64,000 nucleotides of DNA from Deltaproteobacteria bacterium (GTDB lineage Bacteria > Desulfobacterota > Binatia > Binatales > Binataceae), in contig JAJYRQ010000010.1 of NCBI GenBank assembly GCA_021794015.1, positions 34,578-98,577 on the forward strand. Direction: 5' to 3'. Under the pieces are notes generated by a model. The model saw nothing but the letters and a program-made list of their open reading frames with translations, was not told where the DNA came from and searched no databases. The first letter of the stretch is position 1. The number at the start of each line of letters is the position of its first letter. Shown one piece after another: positions 19,258 through 28,340 of this stretch. Position numbers and translations under genes: made by a program.

Positions 19258-20720
19258 AAAGAGAGCCCATAGCGCCGCGGCCGGCGCGGCAGTCCGCTTA
19301 CGGCATAGACCCGGTCCTGCTCAAAAAACGCGCCGCTGAGCTTGCGGGCATCTGCTCGGTGCGGGTCACCGATCTTTTTCCGGATCAGCCGGAAGTCATC
19401 TACCCGAACGAACAGGGGATTCGCGCGGTTCGGGAAGAGACCCGGCGCAGGATGGCGCGGGTTGATCTGAGCCGGATTAAGCCCGGTGATTCGGTCAACG
19501 TGCTTTGCTCGCACCATGGTTTCACGCTGATGGGGGGCGAGCCGTACGCCGAGATGCTGCGCACCATCCGCGACCTGGTCGCCGAGCGAACCGGCTGTAC
19601 CCGCATCAACCTGCGCGTGGGCCAGGGTCTTCGCTACCGGGAAGGAGAAGAATACATCCGGGCTTTTCAGCTCGACTCGTGCTTCAGCAATACCGCAGCC
19701 ATTGCGCCAATCGACAAAGGCATCCCAATCGAGACGGAAATCGGAACGCTCTACGGGATTCGCAAGGCCTACGACGCGGACTGGATCATCCACGCCCACA
19801 ACTCGGACGTCCGAGAGATTCACTTCCACCGGATGGTGGATCGGGCGGTAAAACCCTTCGGGATGTCGTACGCGCGGCTGGAGACGCGCTCCGGCTATCA
19901 TCAGAATCTTGGGCCGCGCGCGGCCAACTTCATGGCCCGGGCGATCTTCGATTCAGACTTCGTCCAGTCCAAGTACCTATGCACGGCCTTCTTGATCGTG
20001 GCGCCAACCGGCGTGGTGGCCGTGGACTGCGACAACGACCTTTACGCGCTCAATGACCGGGTGGTCGTCGCGGGGATGAAATATTACGGCAAGATCGTAA
20101 GCTTGCTCGGCTCGATTGACGCCTGCGTGGCGGTTCTGGACTGCCCGGCGCCGGTTCCCTATGTCGCATCGGCAGGCCTTATCTACGGCAACTTCCTGGG
20201 TGCCCAGCACGACCTCTTCGACCTGGAGAAGCCGCTTCCGTCTTACACCTTCTACACGGAGGCCTATTACGGGCACGGCGAGCGGCCCCTCACCAGGCAC
20301 GTGCCGGGCATCAACCGGGCGCTCAAGATGACGGTTCACAACTACGCGATGATCGGCTATCCGAGCGAATTCTTCGCGGCCAAGGTGCCTACCGTGGTGG
20401 TGGGGCGCGAGCAAGCTGATCTTTTCCGCCGGGACCCGCAAAGCGTGGGCTACCTGGACCACGCAGTGATTGCCGACAGCCTGGAGACGGCGGTCGCGTT
20501 TGCCCGGCGAGTGAGCGAGACAGAGAAGCTGCTTATCTTTGACGGCGCCGTGGGCGGGATCAACATGAGTGAATCCCTTGCCGAGCACTTCCTTAAGGTG
20601 GCGCCGGAAGTGAGCCGGATGGTGGAAGAAGATCGTCTTCCCCGCTGGCTGCGCCAGCGGGGGATGGACCCGTCCATCCTGGACGACTGGCCCAACCGTA
20701 GATACCCGCAGGCGGCCTGA
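19254..20720 (+). CDS. LarA-superfamily-like (lactate racemase domain) protein, unassigned function
   Basis: A 488-residue soluble protein. The segment SRIKPGDSVNVLCSHHG (residues 73-89), the following Rossmann-like region, the ADWIIHAHNSDVREIHFHR block (175-193) and KPFGMSYARLETRSGYH (200-216) align in order with landmarks I recall from LarA-like/DUF2088 proteins (a KPGD strand, a block equivalent to VVNRIKPHT, and a GLGKHKGA-like segment). LarA itself uses a nickel-pincer nucleotide. Histidines 87, 88, 180, 182, 190 and 192 are plausible ligands. The similarity is distant and judged by eye. Translational coupling to the Fe-S protein upstream (ATGA) suggests a shared pathway. Confidence 0.55.
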   Translation: MKREPIAPRPARQSAYGIDPVLLKKRAAELAGICSVRVTDLFPDQPEVIYPNEQGIRAVREETRRRMARVDLSRIKPGDSVNVLCSHHGFTLMGGEPYAEMLRTIRDLVAERTGCTRINLRVGQGLRYREGEEYIRAFQLDSCFSNTAAIAPIDKGIPIETEIGTLYGIRKAYDADWIIHAHNSDVREIHFHRMVDRAVKPFGMSYARLETRSGYHQNLGPRAANFMARAIFDSDFVQSKYLCTAFLIVAPTGVVAVDCDNDLYALNDRVVVAGMKYYGKIVSLLGSIDACVAVLDCPAPVPYVASAGLIYGNFLGAQHDLFDLEKPLPSYTFYTEAYYGHGERPLTRHVPGINRALKMTVHNYAMIGYPSEFFAAKVPTVVVGREQADLFRRDPQSVGYLDHAVIADSLETAVAFARRVSETEKLLIFDGAVGGINMSESLAEHFLKVAPEVSRMVEEDRLPRWLRQRGMDPSILDDWPNRRYPQAA

Positions 20721-20775
20721 AAAGGCCAAACCCGTTCCCGTGATCGCTCCCGGACATTCGGCTCGGCCCCTCCCT

Positions 20776-20812
20776 ACCGGATGTGGGCGGGCGCAGCCGC
20801 TCCGCATCCGGT
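20776..20812. repeat. Inverted repeat upstream of NadC-MoaB fusion gene
   Basis: ACCGGATG at 20776-20783 is the perfect reverse complement of CATCCGGT at 20805-20812, with a 21-base spacer. There is no T-run on either side, so it is not a canonical terminator. It could be an operator or a leader hairpin for the gene starting at 20848. Confidence 0.5.
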
Positions 20813-20847
20813 CGGCGTGAGACTGCCTCGAAGATGCCCATCCGCTC

Positions 20848-22575
20848 GTGAATAAAGCGATGCCGGGCGACATCCGCGACGAGATTTTCCACCACCTTGC
20901 CGGCCAGGCGACGACTGCCGTGGTGTCGGCTGAGGCCGACGGAGTCTTAGCCGGCATCGAGGCAGCTCGACGCCATGGCAGCGCCCTAGGCTTATCGATC
21001 ACGGCACGAGTTCAGGACGGAGCGGGTCTTAGGCGAGGCGATATCGTGCTTGTGGCCCGGGGATCTGCTCAGGCGATAGCCCGAGGCGAAGAAGTGCTCA
21101 TCGGAGCAATGGCGAAACCTTCGGGAATCGCCAGCGCGGCCGCCCGGGCGGGTCGCCTGGCCGGCCGGCGGGTCCGCGTCGTCTGCGGCGCCTGGAAGAA
21201 AATGCCCCCGGAAATGAAGGCGATCGTGCGCGACGCGATCCAGGCCGGAGGCGCCAGTTTTCGAATCGCCGAGCCCCCGTTTCTCTATCTGGACAAGAAT
21301 TACCTGCGGATGCTCGGCGGATTGGGCGCGGCGCTCGAGGCAACCGCACATCTGCACGGCTATGCCCAAGCGGTGCAGGTACGCGGCGAGCGGGCGGCTA
21401 TTGCGGACGAGGCTGCCGAAGCAGCCGCCGCCGGTGTTGCCGTGCTGATGGTGGATACCGGCCAGCCCGAAGATATTGACCGGGTGTCACAGCGGCTGCG
21501 CAGCATGGGGCTGCGCGACAAGGTGCGCATCGCTTTTGCCGGGGGCATCAGGCTCGACCAAATCGAGGCTCTGGCGGCGCGTGACGTGGACATCCTCGAC
21601 GTGGGAACTGCCATAGTAGACGCACCGTTGCTGCCACTGCGGTTCGACGTCGTCCCGCGTTCTGCGGTCAGCGCCCCGATCGAGCTCAACCTGCTCGAAA
21701 AGACCGAGCTTTGGATTCGGCCCATTGAGCTCCGGGAGGCCGACCTCCAGGCTATCGGACAGGCTGTCGCCGAGGTGCTGGAGCTGCCAGGCGACGAAGT
21801 GCTGGTGACCGACGTACGCGACCAGGTGATCACCCTGGACGTTCTGCGGCCTACGGTAATGGCCGAACAGATCGCGGGAAAAGAGCGGGCTTTGCTCGAA
21901 CGGCTTGCGGCGCTGCCGGGCGTCACTCTGGACGAGGAGACCGCCGTGCACTCGGAAGGCGTTCTCGGCCTCATCGGCCTGAGCCAGGCGCAAACCGCAG
22001 CCGTGCTCGAGGCCGGGCGCGATCTGAGTAGCCGCCTGCGCGCCGCGATGGCCCGGCGCGCCATGGTTTTTGCCACCGGCGAAGAGGTCCGTCGAGGCGC
22101 CATCCGGGATACCAATACCGAGCTGATTGTGGAACGGCTGCGCCGGCACGGCTTTCGGGTTGCGGTCGGACCCGTGCTTCCTGATGACGCCGAGACGATC
22201 GCGGGCGCCCTGCGTCGTGCCGCCGGGGACGGCTACGGCCTGGTGATTACTACCGGAGGATTGGGCGCCGAAGACAAGGACTGCACGGTCGAGGGCGTGC
22301 TCGGCGTGGATCCGGAAGCCGCAACACCTTACCTTGTCCACTTTCCCAGCGGCGCCGGGCGCCATGTCAAAGACGGAGTGCGTATAGCGGTGGGCCAAGT
22401 CGAGCAATCTTTGATAGTCGCCCTGCCCGGACCCAACGAAGAAGTGCAAGTAGCCATGGAGGTTCTGCTGCAGGGCTTAGCTGCCGGCCTGGATAAGGCG
22501 GAGATGGCGCAGGCGCTGGCTGAGCGCCTGCGCCAGACACTGCGCGATAAGATGGCGCGCCGCGCTCACCGCTAA
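20848..22575 (+). CDS. NadC/ModD-like phosphoribosyltransferase fused to MoaB/CinA domain
   Basis: A 575-residue fusion. Residues 1 to about 275 follow the quinolinate phosphoribosyltransferase fold order: KPSGIASAAARAG (90-102), VCGAWKKMPPEMKAIVRDA (112-130, the place of the TRKT motif), LYLDKNYL (147-154, the place of KDNH), VLMVDTGQP and IAFAGGIRLDQIEAL. Residues 285-395 are a linker domain (WIRPIELREADL to TVMAEQIAGKE). Residues 404-555 are a molybdopterin-binding MoaB/CinA-type domain with ATGEEVRRGAIRDTN and VITTGGLG. The NadC catalytic Arg-Lys pair is altered to Trp-Lys, so the substrate may differ. The start is a GTG; ATG 20860 is equally possible. It follows the LarA-like gene in the same direction. 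Confidence 0.75.
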   Translation: MNKAMPGDIRDEIFHHLAGQATTAVVSAEADGVLAGIEAARRHGSALGLSITARVQDGAGLRRGDIVLVARGSAQAIARGEEVLIGAMAKPSGIASAAARAGRLAGRRVRVVCGAWKKMPPEMKAIVRDAIQAGGASFRIAEPPFLYLDKNYLRMLGGLGAALEATAHLHGYAQAVQVRGERAAIADEAAEAAAAGVAVLMVDTGQPEDIDRVSQRLRSMGLRDKVRIAFAGGIRLDQIEALAARDVDILDVGTAIVDAPLLPLRFDVVPRSAVSAPIELNLLEKTELWIRPIELREADLQAIGQAVAEVLELPGDEVLVTDVRDQVITLDVLRPTVMAEQIAGKERALLERLAALPGVTLDEETAVHSEGVLGLIGLSQAQTAAVLEAGRDLSSRLRAAMARRAMVFATGEEVRRGAIRDTNTELIVERLRRHGFRVAVGPVLPDDAETIAGALRRAAGDGYGLVITTGGLGAEDKDCTVEGVLGVDPEAATPYLVHFPSGAGRHVKDGVRIAVGQVEQSLIVALPGPNEEVQVAMEVLLQGLAAGLDKAEMAQALAERLRQTLRDKMARRAHR

Positions 22576-22887
22576 ATAGCCCTGAGCTCGAGCCTGCATC
22601 ACTATGCGCATCGTCTCCCAACCGCACTCGAACGCTTTTCCCGCCGGGGAGCGAAGGATCACGCGCGGGCCAGCATCCGCCAGCGCACTGTCCCATTAAT
22701 AAGTCGCGCGGAAGGAGCTGTCATCCTCAGCCAAGGGAGTCTGCGAGCGCAGCCGAAGGAACGCGCGCGGCCGTTTATGGCCGTGCGACCTGCCGCGGTT
22801 TCACGGAAAGAATCCATCACAGCCGCCCAAATGGCGGCTGCGAGATTCTTCGCCAGCGCTCAGAATAACAACCTGTGCTTGGTGCAT
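22576..22887. repeat. Intergenic region with paired REP-like elements
   Basis: No gene is supported here. A GTCATCCTCAGCC...GCCGAAGGAACGCG unit near 22720-22765 and an inverted partner near 22840-22873 (its complement reads ATTCTGAGCGCTGGCGAAG) flank small hairpins. The best hairpin is CAGCCGCC at 22820-22827 pairing with GGCGGCTG at 22833-22840. The arrangement resembles a BIME-type pair of REP elements, and related copies occur near 39.9-41.3 kb. Confidence 0.6.
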
Positions 22888-23982
22888 CTACTTGCGGGAC
22901 GCTACACTAGCGCACAAAAAGCCGTGCAAGCAGATGCGCCGGCGCAACCTTACGCCAATCACGTCGGCGGCGGGTTCGACCCCGGCAAGGCGGAACTGTG
23001 CTCCCCATTCTTTCCGGACCGCACGATCATCCTGCCAGAAACGACTGATGGGGTCAGAATCATGGTAAACGTCCATGAAGGCGCTACTCTCTGTAAATAG
23101 CCGGCGGTAGAGCTCCAGGCAGAGAACCTCGGCCTGCCACGCGCGCAGCCACGCCGTCTCTTCGGGAACCGAACCGGTGAGCCTTGCGTCCTCAAAATGC
23201 TCGTGATGCTCGGCCTTGCTGCGCAGCCGGTACATTTCCTCAAGGGCCTTGCGCGTCTGCTCGTCCGACCCGCAGAGGACCGACAACTCATTGGCGAATT
23301 GGTCTTTCCCCCAGACCTTTGGCGGCAGAAACGATTCGACGGCACGAACGTACTGGTGAATGCGAACGTGAAAGGAAGGGGAACGGCAGGCTTCAAGAAA
23401 CGCTACCACGCCGGAGTTCACGCGCCAGTAGCGAGGCGGCTTCCGGCCTCGTTCGCGGTCGCTCTCGTGGCAATCGATGATCTGCTTCAGACGCTCGGCG
23501 AATTTAACGGCCGACGCGATCCTGTCATCCAGCGACCACTGGCCCGTCTCGCGCGTGCTTGATACGACGCGATCAGGTTTTCGACGGCTCTGCTCCGCCA
23601 GGCCCCTGGAGTGCGAACAGAGCAGGCTGGCGCTTCCCTCGGACCGCCGTTCCGGGACACCGTAGCACATAGACGCGCGAGTGTTGTCCCCTCTGCCGAT
23701 GAAGAGGAGGCCTTCTTCAAACTGCGGAATTCCGAGCCAGGTGGCAAGGCCGTGGAGGAAATAGCGTACGCGCCGCCGATCTTGCTCGCCCTCTTGAAAA
23801 GGGTGCCAGAGCTGTGGTGCGCAGCGCTTCGCCGTTATCATGACATTACACCCAGTCTGCTCTTCCCGGGTCAGCTTCTTGGCCACGAACCCTCCAACCT
23901 GCTGCTTCACCGCCGCATCAACGTCGAACGGTGGCTCCTTCGACAGCCAATAATTGTAATGGTCGGCCCTTTCTGTGAGCAT
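22888..23982 (-). CDS. Hypothetical protein with C-terminal HEPN/Apea-like region
   Basis: A 364-residue soluble protein without a function I recognise. The part around HQYVRAVESFLPPKVW and KALEEMYRLRSKAEHHEH resembles the helix pair and RLRSKAEH-type end of Apea-like HEPN domains, which occur in antiviral or stress RNases, but the match is partial. The ATG at 23982 is preceded by GGAAAG; an upstream in-frame extension to 24108 looks non-coding. It stands alone between a REP-rich gap and housekeeping genes, which is compatible with acquisition. Confidence 0.55.
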   Translation of the reverse strand: MLTERADHYNYWLSKEPPFDVDAAVKQQVGGFVAKKLTREEQTGCNVMITAKRCAPQLWHPFQEGEQDRRRVRYFLHGLATWLGIPQFEEGLLFIGRGDNTRASMCYGVPERRSEGSASLLCSHSRGLAEQSRRKPDRVVSSTRETGQWSLDDRIASAVKFAERLKQIIDCHESDRERGRKPPRYWRVNSGVVAFLEACRSPSFHVRIHQYVRAVESFLPPKVWGKDQFANELSVLCGSDEQTRKALEEMYRLRSKAEHHEHFEDARLTGSVPEETAWLRAWQAEVLCLELYRRLFTESSAFMDVYHDSDPISRFWQDDRAVRKEWGAQFRLAGVEPAADVIGVRLRRRICLHGFLCASVASRK

Positions 23983-24126
23983 GCCATAACTTTCCGTTGG
24001 TGCGGATGGCCGCCGATGGCCCGGGCGAGCCTTCGGCCGGGCGGTAATCGCAAAGGGCCACACCTCAGAGCTCGATGGTCGGCGGCAATTTGCGAGCGCT
24101 GCTCCCAAGCGGTAGGCTTATGGGCG

Positions 24127-24465
24127 ATGCCCATTCACGAGTACGAATGCCTGCGCTGCGCCGGGGTAAGCGCCCACCTCGTGATGAAGCGTTCGGACCG
24201 CTCCGCTCTTAGCTGCCCGCGCTGCGGCGGGCGCCGGCTAAAGCGCGTGCTGTCCGCCTTCGCCGTGATCGAAAGCGAAGCCTCCCGGCTGCGCAATTTC
24301 GACCCTGCTCGCCCGCGCGACGAGAGCTTTTACCGCGACCCCCGCAACATCGGGCTGACGGCCAAGAGCCGCGCCCGCCGCCTGGGCGCGGACCTCGGAG
24401 AAAAGTTCGAAACCACGCTTGAACGCGCCCGCAGTGGCCAGCTCATAAAGGAAATGTTTCAATAG
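24127..24465 (+). CDS. FmdB-type zinc-ribbon protein
   Basis: A 112-residue protein opening MPIHEYECLRC, the hallmark of the FmdB/CxxC_CxxC_SSSS putative regulatory family. Zinc ligands are Cys8 and Cys11 and the later pair in CPRCGG. The charged C-terminal 70 residues lack recognisable motifs (YRDPRNIGLTAKSRARRLG). Family members are small cytosolic proteins of unclear role. Another small zinc-ribbon gene follows 49 bases downstream, so the two may be co-transcribed. Confidence 0.8.
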   Translation: MPIHEYECLRCAGVSAHLVMKRSDRSALSCPRCGGRRLKRVLSAFAVIESEASRLRNFDPARPRDESFYRDPRNIGLTAKSRARRLGADLGEKFETTLERARSGQLIKEMFQ

Positions 24466-24514
24466 ACTAGCGCAGCGTCCCTCCCCGCCGTGAGGGACTG
24501 CGAGGAGAGCGCTT

Positions 24515-24781
24515 ATGCCGGCCGGCGACGAAAAAGACCGCCTGGGCGACAAGCTGCGCCAGGCAGAAAAGGCGCGCGAAGACCAGTGGGCGCGCGATCG
24601 CGACCAGGAGCTGCTCGAAAAGATGCGCGCCAAGCTGGTCGAGCCGCTTAACTGCCCGCACTGCCACAAGCCGCTGGAGCCTCACGTGCTGTCCGGCGCT
24701 CAATTCTTCCAGTGCCCTGCCCATGACGGCCTGTGGCTGGAGCGCGAAAGCGCCGAGAAGTTCCTCGCCCAAGTGCGCTAA
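24515..24781 (+). CDS. Zinc-ribbon protein (zf-TFIIB-like)
   Basis: An 88-residue protein. The N-terminal half is charged and helical (LRQAEKAREDQWARDRDQEL) and could form a coiled coil. The C-terminal half has LNCPHCHKPLEPHVL and QCPAHDGLWLE, the layout of zf-TFIIB proteins, with His in place of one Cys of the second knuckle. The function is unknown. Start ATG 24515 follows GAGGAGAGCG. Confidence 0.75.
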   Translation: MPAGDEKDRLGDKLRQAEKAREDQWARDRDQELLEKMRAKLVEPLNCPHCHKPLEPHVLSGAQFFQCPAHDGLWLERESAEKFLAQVR

Positions 24782-24886
24782 GCCTTGTTGACCGCGCGCC
24801 CGCGGCGTCCGCCCCGGCCCCCGCGGTAGCGCTTTTTGCCGCCCGCGCGGGTTGTGAACCCGACAAGTTTGCGTCAGAATGACGCT

Positions 24887-25888
24887 ATGGCGCTCGACAA
24901 GTTCGTGCTGGCCCTGGCGCAGATCGACCCGCGCCTGGGCGACGTGGAGGCAAACCGGGAACAGGTGGCGCGGCGGCTGGGCGAGGCGCGCGCCCAAGGC
25001 GCCGACCTGGTGATTTTTCCCGAGTTGGCCCTTACCGGCTACTTTCTCAAGGACCAGGTCCCCGAGGTTGCGCTGCGGGCCGACGGTCCGCAGCTTGCCT
25101 GGCTGCGCGAGCTCAGCAAGGAGATCGCCGTGGTGATCGGCCTGGTCGAGGAAAGCCGGGCCTTCATCTACTACAATGCGGCGCTCTACCTGGAACGGGG
25201 CGAACTGGTCCACGTTCACCGCAAGTGTTACCTGCCGACCTACGGACTCTTCGACGAGTTGCGCTACTTCGGCCGGGGCCGCCGGCTGGGCGGCTTTGAC
25301 TCGCGCTTCGGCCGCATGGCACTGCTTATCTGCGAGGACATGTGGCATCCCTCGGCGGTTTACCTGGCGGCCGCCGACTATGCGGCTACGATGGTGACTA
25401 TCTCGGCGAGTCCCGTATGGGGCGTGGGCAAGGGAGAGCTGCCGGAGAACGCGGCGCACTGGCGCAAGCTGGTGCGCTTCAGCGCCGAGACCTGGGGCCT
25501 GTTCGTTGCCTACTGCAACCGGGTCGGGTTCGAGGATGGCGTTGGCTTCTGGGGCGGTTCGGAGCTGGTCGATCCGTTTGGTCAGACCGTGGCTGCCGCG
25601 CCCTGTTACGAGGAGGGGCTCGTTTTGGGCGAGGTGGACCTGCGCAAGACGCGGCGCAAGCGGCTGCTTTCGACGACGCTGCGCGACGAGGACCTGCAAC
25701 TCACCCTAAGCGAGTTGGCGCGCATCGCGCGGCGCACGGCGCGCGCCGCCGAGACGGCAGAGCTTGGCGCCGCAGACGGCCGGCGCGCGGCCCAGGACAA
25801 CGGCGCGCCGCCGGCCTCGCGCGACGAGGTGGCGGCGCCCAGGAAAACCGCGGCCGGCAAGGGGACCTCCCGGCGCGGCCCAGGCTGA
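24887..25888 (+). CDS. Nitrilase-family amidohydrolase, probable glutaminase partner of NadE
   Basis: A 333-residue carbon-nitrogen hydrolase. The Glu-Lys-Cys triad is visible in [23 protein letters not shown] and [10 protein letters not shown]. The opening [16 protein letters not shown] resembles the glutaminase domain of glutamine-dependent NAD synthetases. The next gene, 7 bases downstream, encodes only the synthetase domain, so this protein plausibly hydrolyses glutamine and hands ammonia to it. The final 60 residues are low-complexity Ala/Arg/Pro. ATG 24887 is chosen at the natural start of the first strand. Confidence 0.82.
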   Translation: MALDKFVLALAQIDPRLGDVEANREQVARRLGEARAQGADLVIFPELALTGYFLKDQVPEVALRADGPQLAWLRELSKEIAVVIGLVEESRAFIYYNAALYLERGELVHVHRKCYLPTYGLFDELRYFGRGRRLGGFDSRFGRMALLICEDMWHPSAVYLAAADYAATMVTISASPVWGVGKGELPENAAHWRKLVRFSAETWGLFVAYCNRVGFEDGVGFWGGSELVDPFGQTVAAAPCYEEGLVLGEVDLRKTRRKRLLSTTLRDEDLQLTLSELARIARRTARAAETAELGAADGRRAAQDNGAPPASRDEVAAPRKTAAGKGTSRRGPG

Positions 25889-25895
25889 ACCTGCC

Positions 25896-26747
25896 ATGAA
25901 GCAGCGCGACGGCGGCAACGGCACAGCTTGGCAACTCGCGCTTAACCTTGAAGTGGCCCGGCGGCTTATTGTCGCCTTCATCCGCAACGAGTTTCTTAAA
26001 GTGGGGGTCAGGCGCGCGGTAGTGGGCTTGTCGGGCGGCGTGGACTCAAGCCTGAGCGCGGCGCTGGCCGCTGAGGCCCTTGGCCCGCAAAACGTCCTCG
26101 GGCTTATCATGCCCTATCGCCTCTCCAGCGCCTCGAGCCGCGCCGACGCGCAATTGGTCGTGAGCAAGACCGGGATTCGCAGCCTGGTGGTTGATATCAC
26201 GCCGCAGATCGACGCCTACTTCGAGCGCTTTCCCGAGGCCGACCAGCGGCGCCGGGGCAACAAGATGGCCCGCGAGCGCATGACCATCCTTTACGACCAT
26301 TCGGTGGCCTTCGAGGCCCTGGTCCTGGGCACCTCGAACAAGACCGAATTGCTGCTCGGCTACGGCACGGTCTACGGCGACATGGCCTCGGCAGTGAATC
26401 CGCTCGGCGATCTTTACAAGACCCAGGTATGGGCCCTGGCGCACGCCCTGGGCCTGCCCCAGGAGATCGTTCAGAAGCAGCCGTCGGCCGACCTGTGGGT
26501 GGGGCAGACCGACGAAGGCGAGTTGGGGTTCACTTACCGGCAAGTCGACGAGCTGTTGTTCCTGATGGTTGACCGGCGCTACTCGCGCGAGGAGCTGGTC
26601 GGCCTGGGCCTTGCCGGGCACTTCGTTGACCGGGTGGCCGCAATGGTGCGCCAATCGCAGTTCAAGCGCCGGCTGCCGGTCATCGCCAAGCTCTCCGAGC
26701 GGACGATCGACCGCGACTTCCGCTACGCCCGCGACTGGGGCAGGTGA
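25896..26747 (+). CDS. nadE: NAD+ synthetase (NH3-type domain)
   Basis: A 283-residue N-type ATP pyrophosphatase that amidates nicotinate adenine dinucleotide to NAD+. Visible motifs are the P-loop [14 protein letters not shown], the [19 protein letters not shown] loop and [19 protein letters not shown]. Length matches stand-alone NadE. It sits 7 bases after a nitrilase-like gene that probably provides ammonia from glutamine, and its TGA overlaps the rsmI GTG by 4 bases. Confidence 0.95.
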   Translation: MKQRDGGNGTAWQLALNLEVARRLIVAFIRNEFLKVGVRRAVVGLSGGVDSSLSAALAAEALGPQNVLGLIMPYRLSSASSRADAQLVVSKTGIRSLVVDITPQIDAYFERFPEADQRRRGNKMARERMTILYDHSVAFEALVLGTSNKTELLLGYGTVYGDMASAVNPLGDLYKTQVWALAHALGLPQEIVQKQPSADLWVGQTDEGELGFTYRQVDELLFLMVDRRYSREELVGLGLAGHFVDRVAAMVRQSQFKRRLPVIAKLSERTIDRDFRYARDWGR

Positions 26748-27709
26748 ACAGGCGCGCCCAACTGCGCCCGGCCGAACGCTCAAAGCGGCCTGCAGCGCCG
26801 GCCCGTCCAGCAGCGAGCGCAAAGCAGCCTGCCCGCGCCGGGGTGCTCTACGTCGTCGCGATGCCGATCGGCAACCCCGCAGACTTAAGTCCCCGGGCGC
26901 TCGAGGTGCTCCGCTCGGTCGATCTGATCGCGTGCGAGGACACGCGCCGGCTACGACCGCTGCTGGCCGCCCGGCAGATCGCTGCGCCGGCCGTCAGCTA
27001 CTTCGAGCACAACGAAAGCCGGCGCGCGAGAGCGCTCGCCGCCCGGCTTGCGGCCGGCGCCTCGATCGCGCTGGTGAGCGACGCCGGAACCCCGGCCGTC
27101 GCGGACCCCGGCTTGCGCCTGGTAGAGGCGGCGCACGAGGCCGGATGTACCGTGACGGCGGTGCCCGGGCCCTCGGCAGTGATCGCGGCGCTTTCGATTG
27201 CCGGAATCGCCACCGACCGCTTTACCTTTGAAGGCTTCCTTCCCGCCCAGCCGCCGGCGCGCCGGCGCTTGCTGGAATCGCTGGCCGGCGAGCCCCGCAC
27301 GATGGTCTTTTTCGAAGCGGCGCGCCGGGCGGCCGAAAGCGTGGCCGAGATGGCACGCGCCTTCGGCGCCGAGCGGCTGGCGGCGCTGGTGCGCGAGATG
27401 ACCAAGACCTTCGAAAGCGTGCTGCGCGGATCGCTTGCGGAAATCGCCGCCCAAATCGCGGCCGAACCTTTGCGAGGCGAAATAACCCTGGTAGTGGCCG
27501 GCCGACCAAAGAACCGCTTAGCGGTCAGCGCCGAGCCAACCGGCCAAGGCGCACCGCTGCCGGACCCCATGGCCGCGGTCAACGCCCTGTGCCAGGCCGG
27601 CCTGAGCCTCAAGCAGGCTTCGGCTTCCGTAGCCAAGCTGACCGGCCTTAGGCGACGAGACCTCTACCAGGCAGCACTGAGCGCCAGACAACGCCAAAGC
27701 CCGGCTTAA
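26744..27709 (+). CDS. rsmI: 16S rRNA (cytidine1402-2'-O)-methyltransferase RsmI
   Basis: A 321-residue tetrapyrrole-methylase-fold enzyme using SAM to modify C1402 of 16S rRNA. Family motifs are [41 protein letters not shown] and [12 protein letters not shown]. The N-terminal 30 residues are a basic Ala/Pro extension absent from the E. coli protein (286 residues). The start is a GTG in a GTGA overlap with nadE, so translation is probably coupled. Confidence 0.95.
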   Translation: MNRRAQLRPAERSKRPAAPARPAASAKQPARAGVLYVVAMPIGNPADLSPRALEVLRSVDLIACEDTRRLRPLLAARQIAAPAVSYFEHNESRRARALAARLAAGASIALVSDAGTPAVADPGLRLVEAAHEAGCTVTAVPGPSAVIAALSIAGIATDRFTFEGFLPAQPPARRRLLESLAGEPRTMVFFEAARRAAESVAEMARAFGAERLAALVREMTKTFESVLRGSLAEIAAQIAAEPLRGEITLVVAGRPKNRLAVSAEPTGQGAPLPDPMAAVNALCQAGLSLKQASASVAKLTGLRRRDLYQAALSARQRQSPA

Positions 27710-27853
27710 AGAACACGCGCAGACTTCCGGCGGCTTACGGCCGCGCTTGAAACCGCCGCGGCGGTGATGTTCAATGCCCGATGAAAGGCGTCTTGCCGAT
27801 GAGGCGCCGATCGGCGCATCCCAGGCCAGACCCGGCCGGCGCAGGACCCCGCC

Positions 27854-28306
27854 ATGGCGAAAGTGTTGGTAATTCACGGACCGAATCTCAACCTCCTGGG
27901 GGAACGCGAACCTGCGATCTACGGCCGAACGAGGCTGGCCGAAATCGACGCCGAGCTGGCCGAGCTGGCCCGCGAGCTGGGGATTTCGCTGGAAACTTTT
28001 CAGTCGAACAGCGAGGGCGCCATCGTCGACCGGATTCAACAGGCGCGGGGCAGCGTGGATGCCTTGATAATCAATCCGGCGGCGTATACCCACACGAGCG
28101 TGGCCATTCGCGACGCGCTCGTTGCGGCGGCAATTCCGACGGTCGAAGTTCACCTATCCAACGTCTACCGGCGTGAACCCTTGCGCCACGTCTCGGTGAT
28201 CGCGGACGTCGTCGAAGGGCGTATCATGGGATTGGGAGCCGAAGGCTATCTGCTCGCGCTGCGTGCGGCAAAGTCGCTCATCGAGCGCGCTCCGCGCAAA
28301 ACTTAA
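27854..28306 (+). CDS. aroQ: 3-dehydroquinate dehydratase, type II
   Basis: A 150-residue type II dehydroquinase of the shikimate pathway, exactly family length. The opening [17 protein letters not shown] carries catalytic Tyr23, [10 protein letters not shown] binds substrate, and His100 lies in [16 protein letters not shown]. The ATG at 27854 is the only sensible start. It heads the common aroQ-accB-accC arrangement; the efp and peptidase genes often found between are absent. Confidence 0.96.
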   Translation: MAKVLVIHGPNLNLLGEREPAIYGRTRLAEIDAELAELARELGISLETFQSNSEGAIVDRIQQARGSVDALIINPAAYTHTSVAIRDALVAAAIPTVEVHLSNVYRREPLRHVSVIADVVEGRIMGLGAEGYLLALRAAKSLIERAPRKT

Positions 28307-28340
28307 CGGGCGGCGGCTTTGGCCCCAAAGGCTTACAGCT

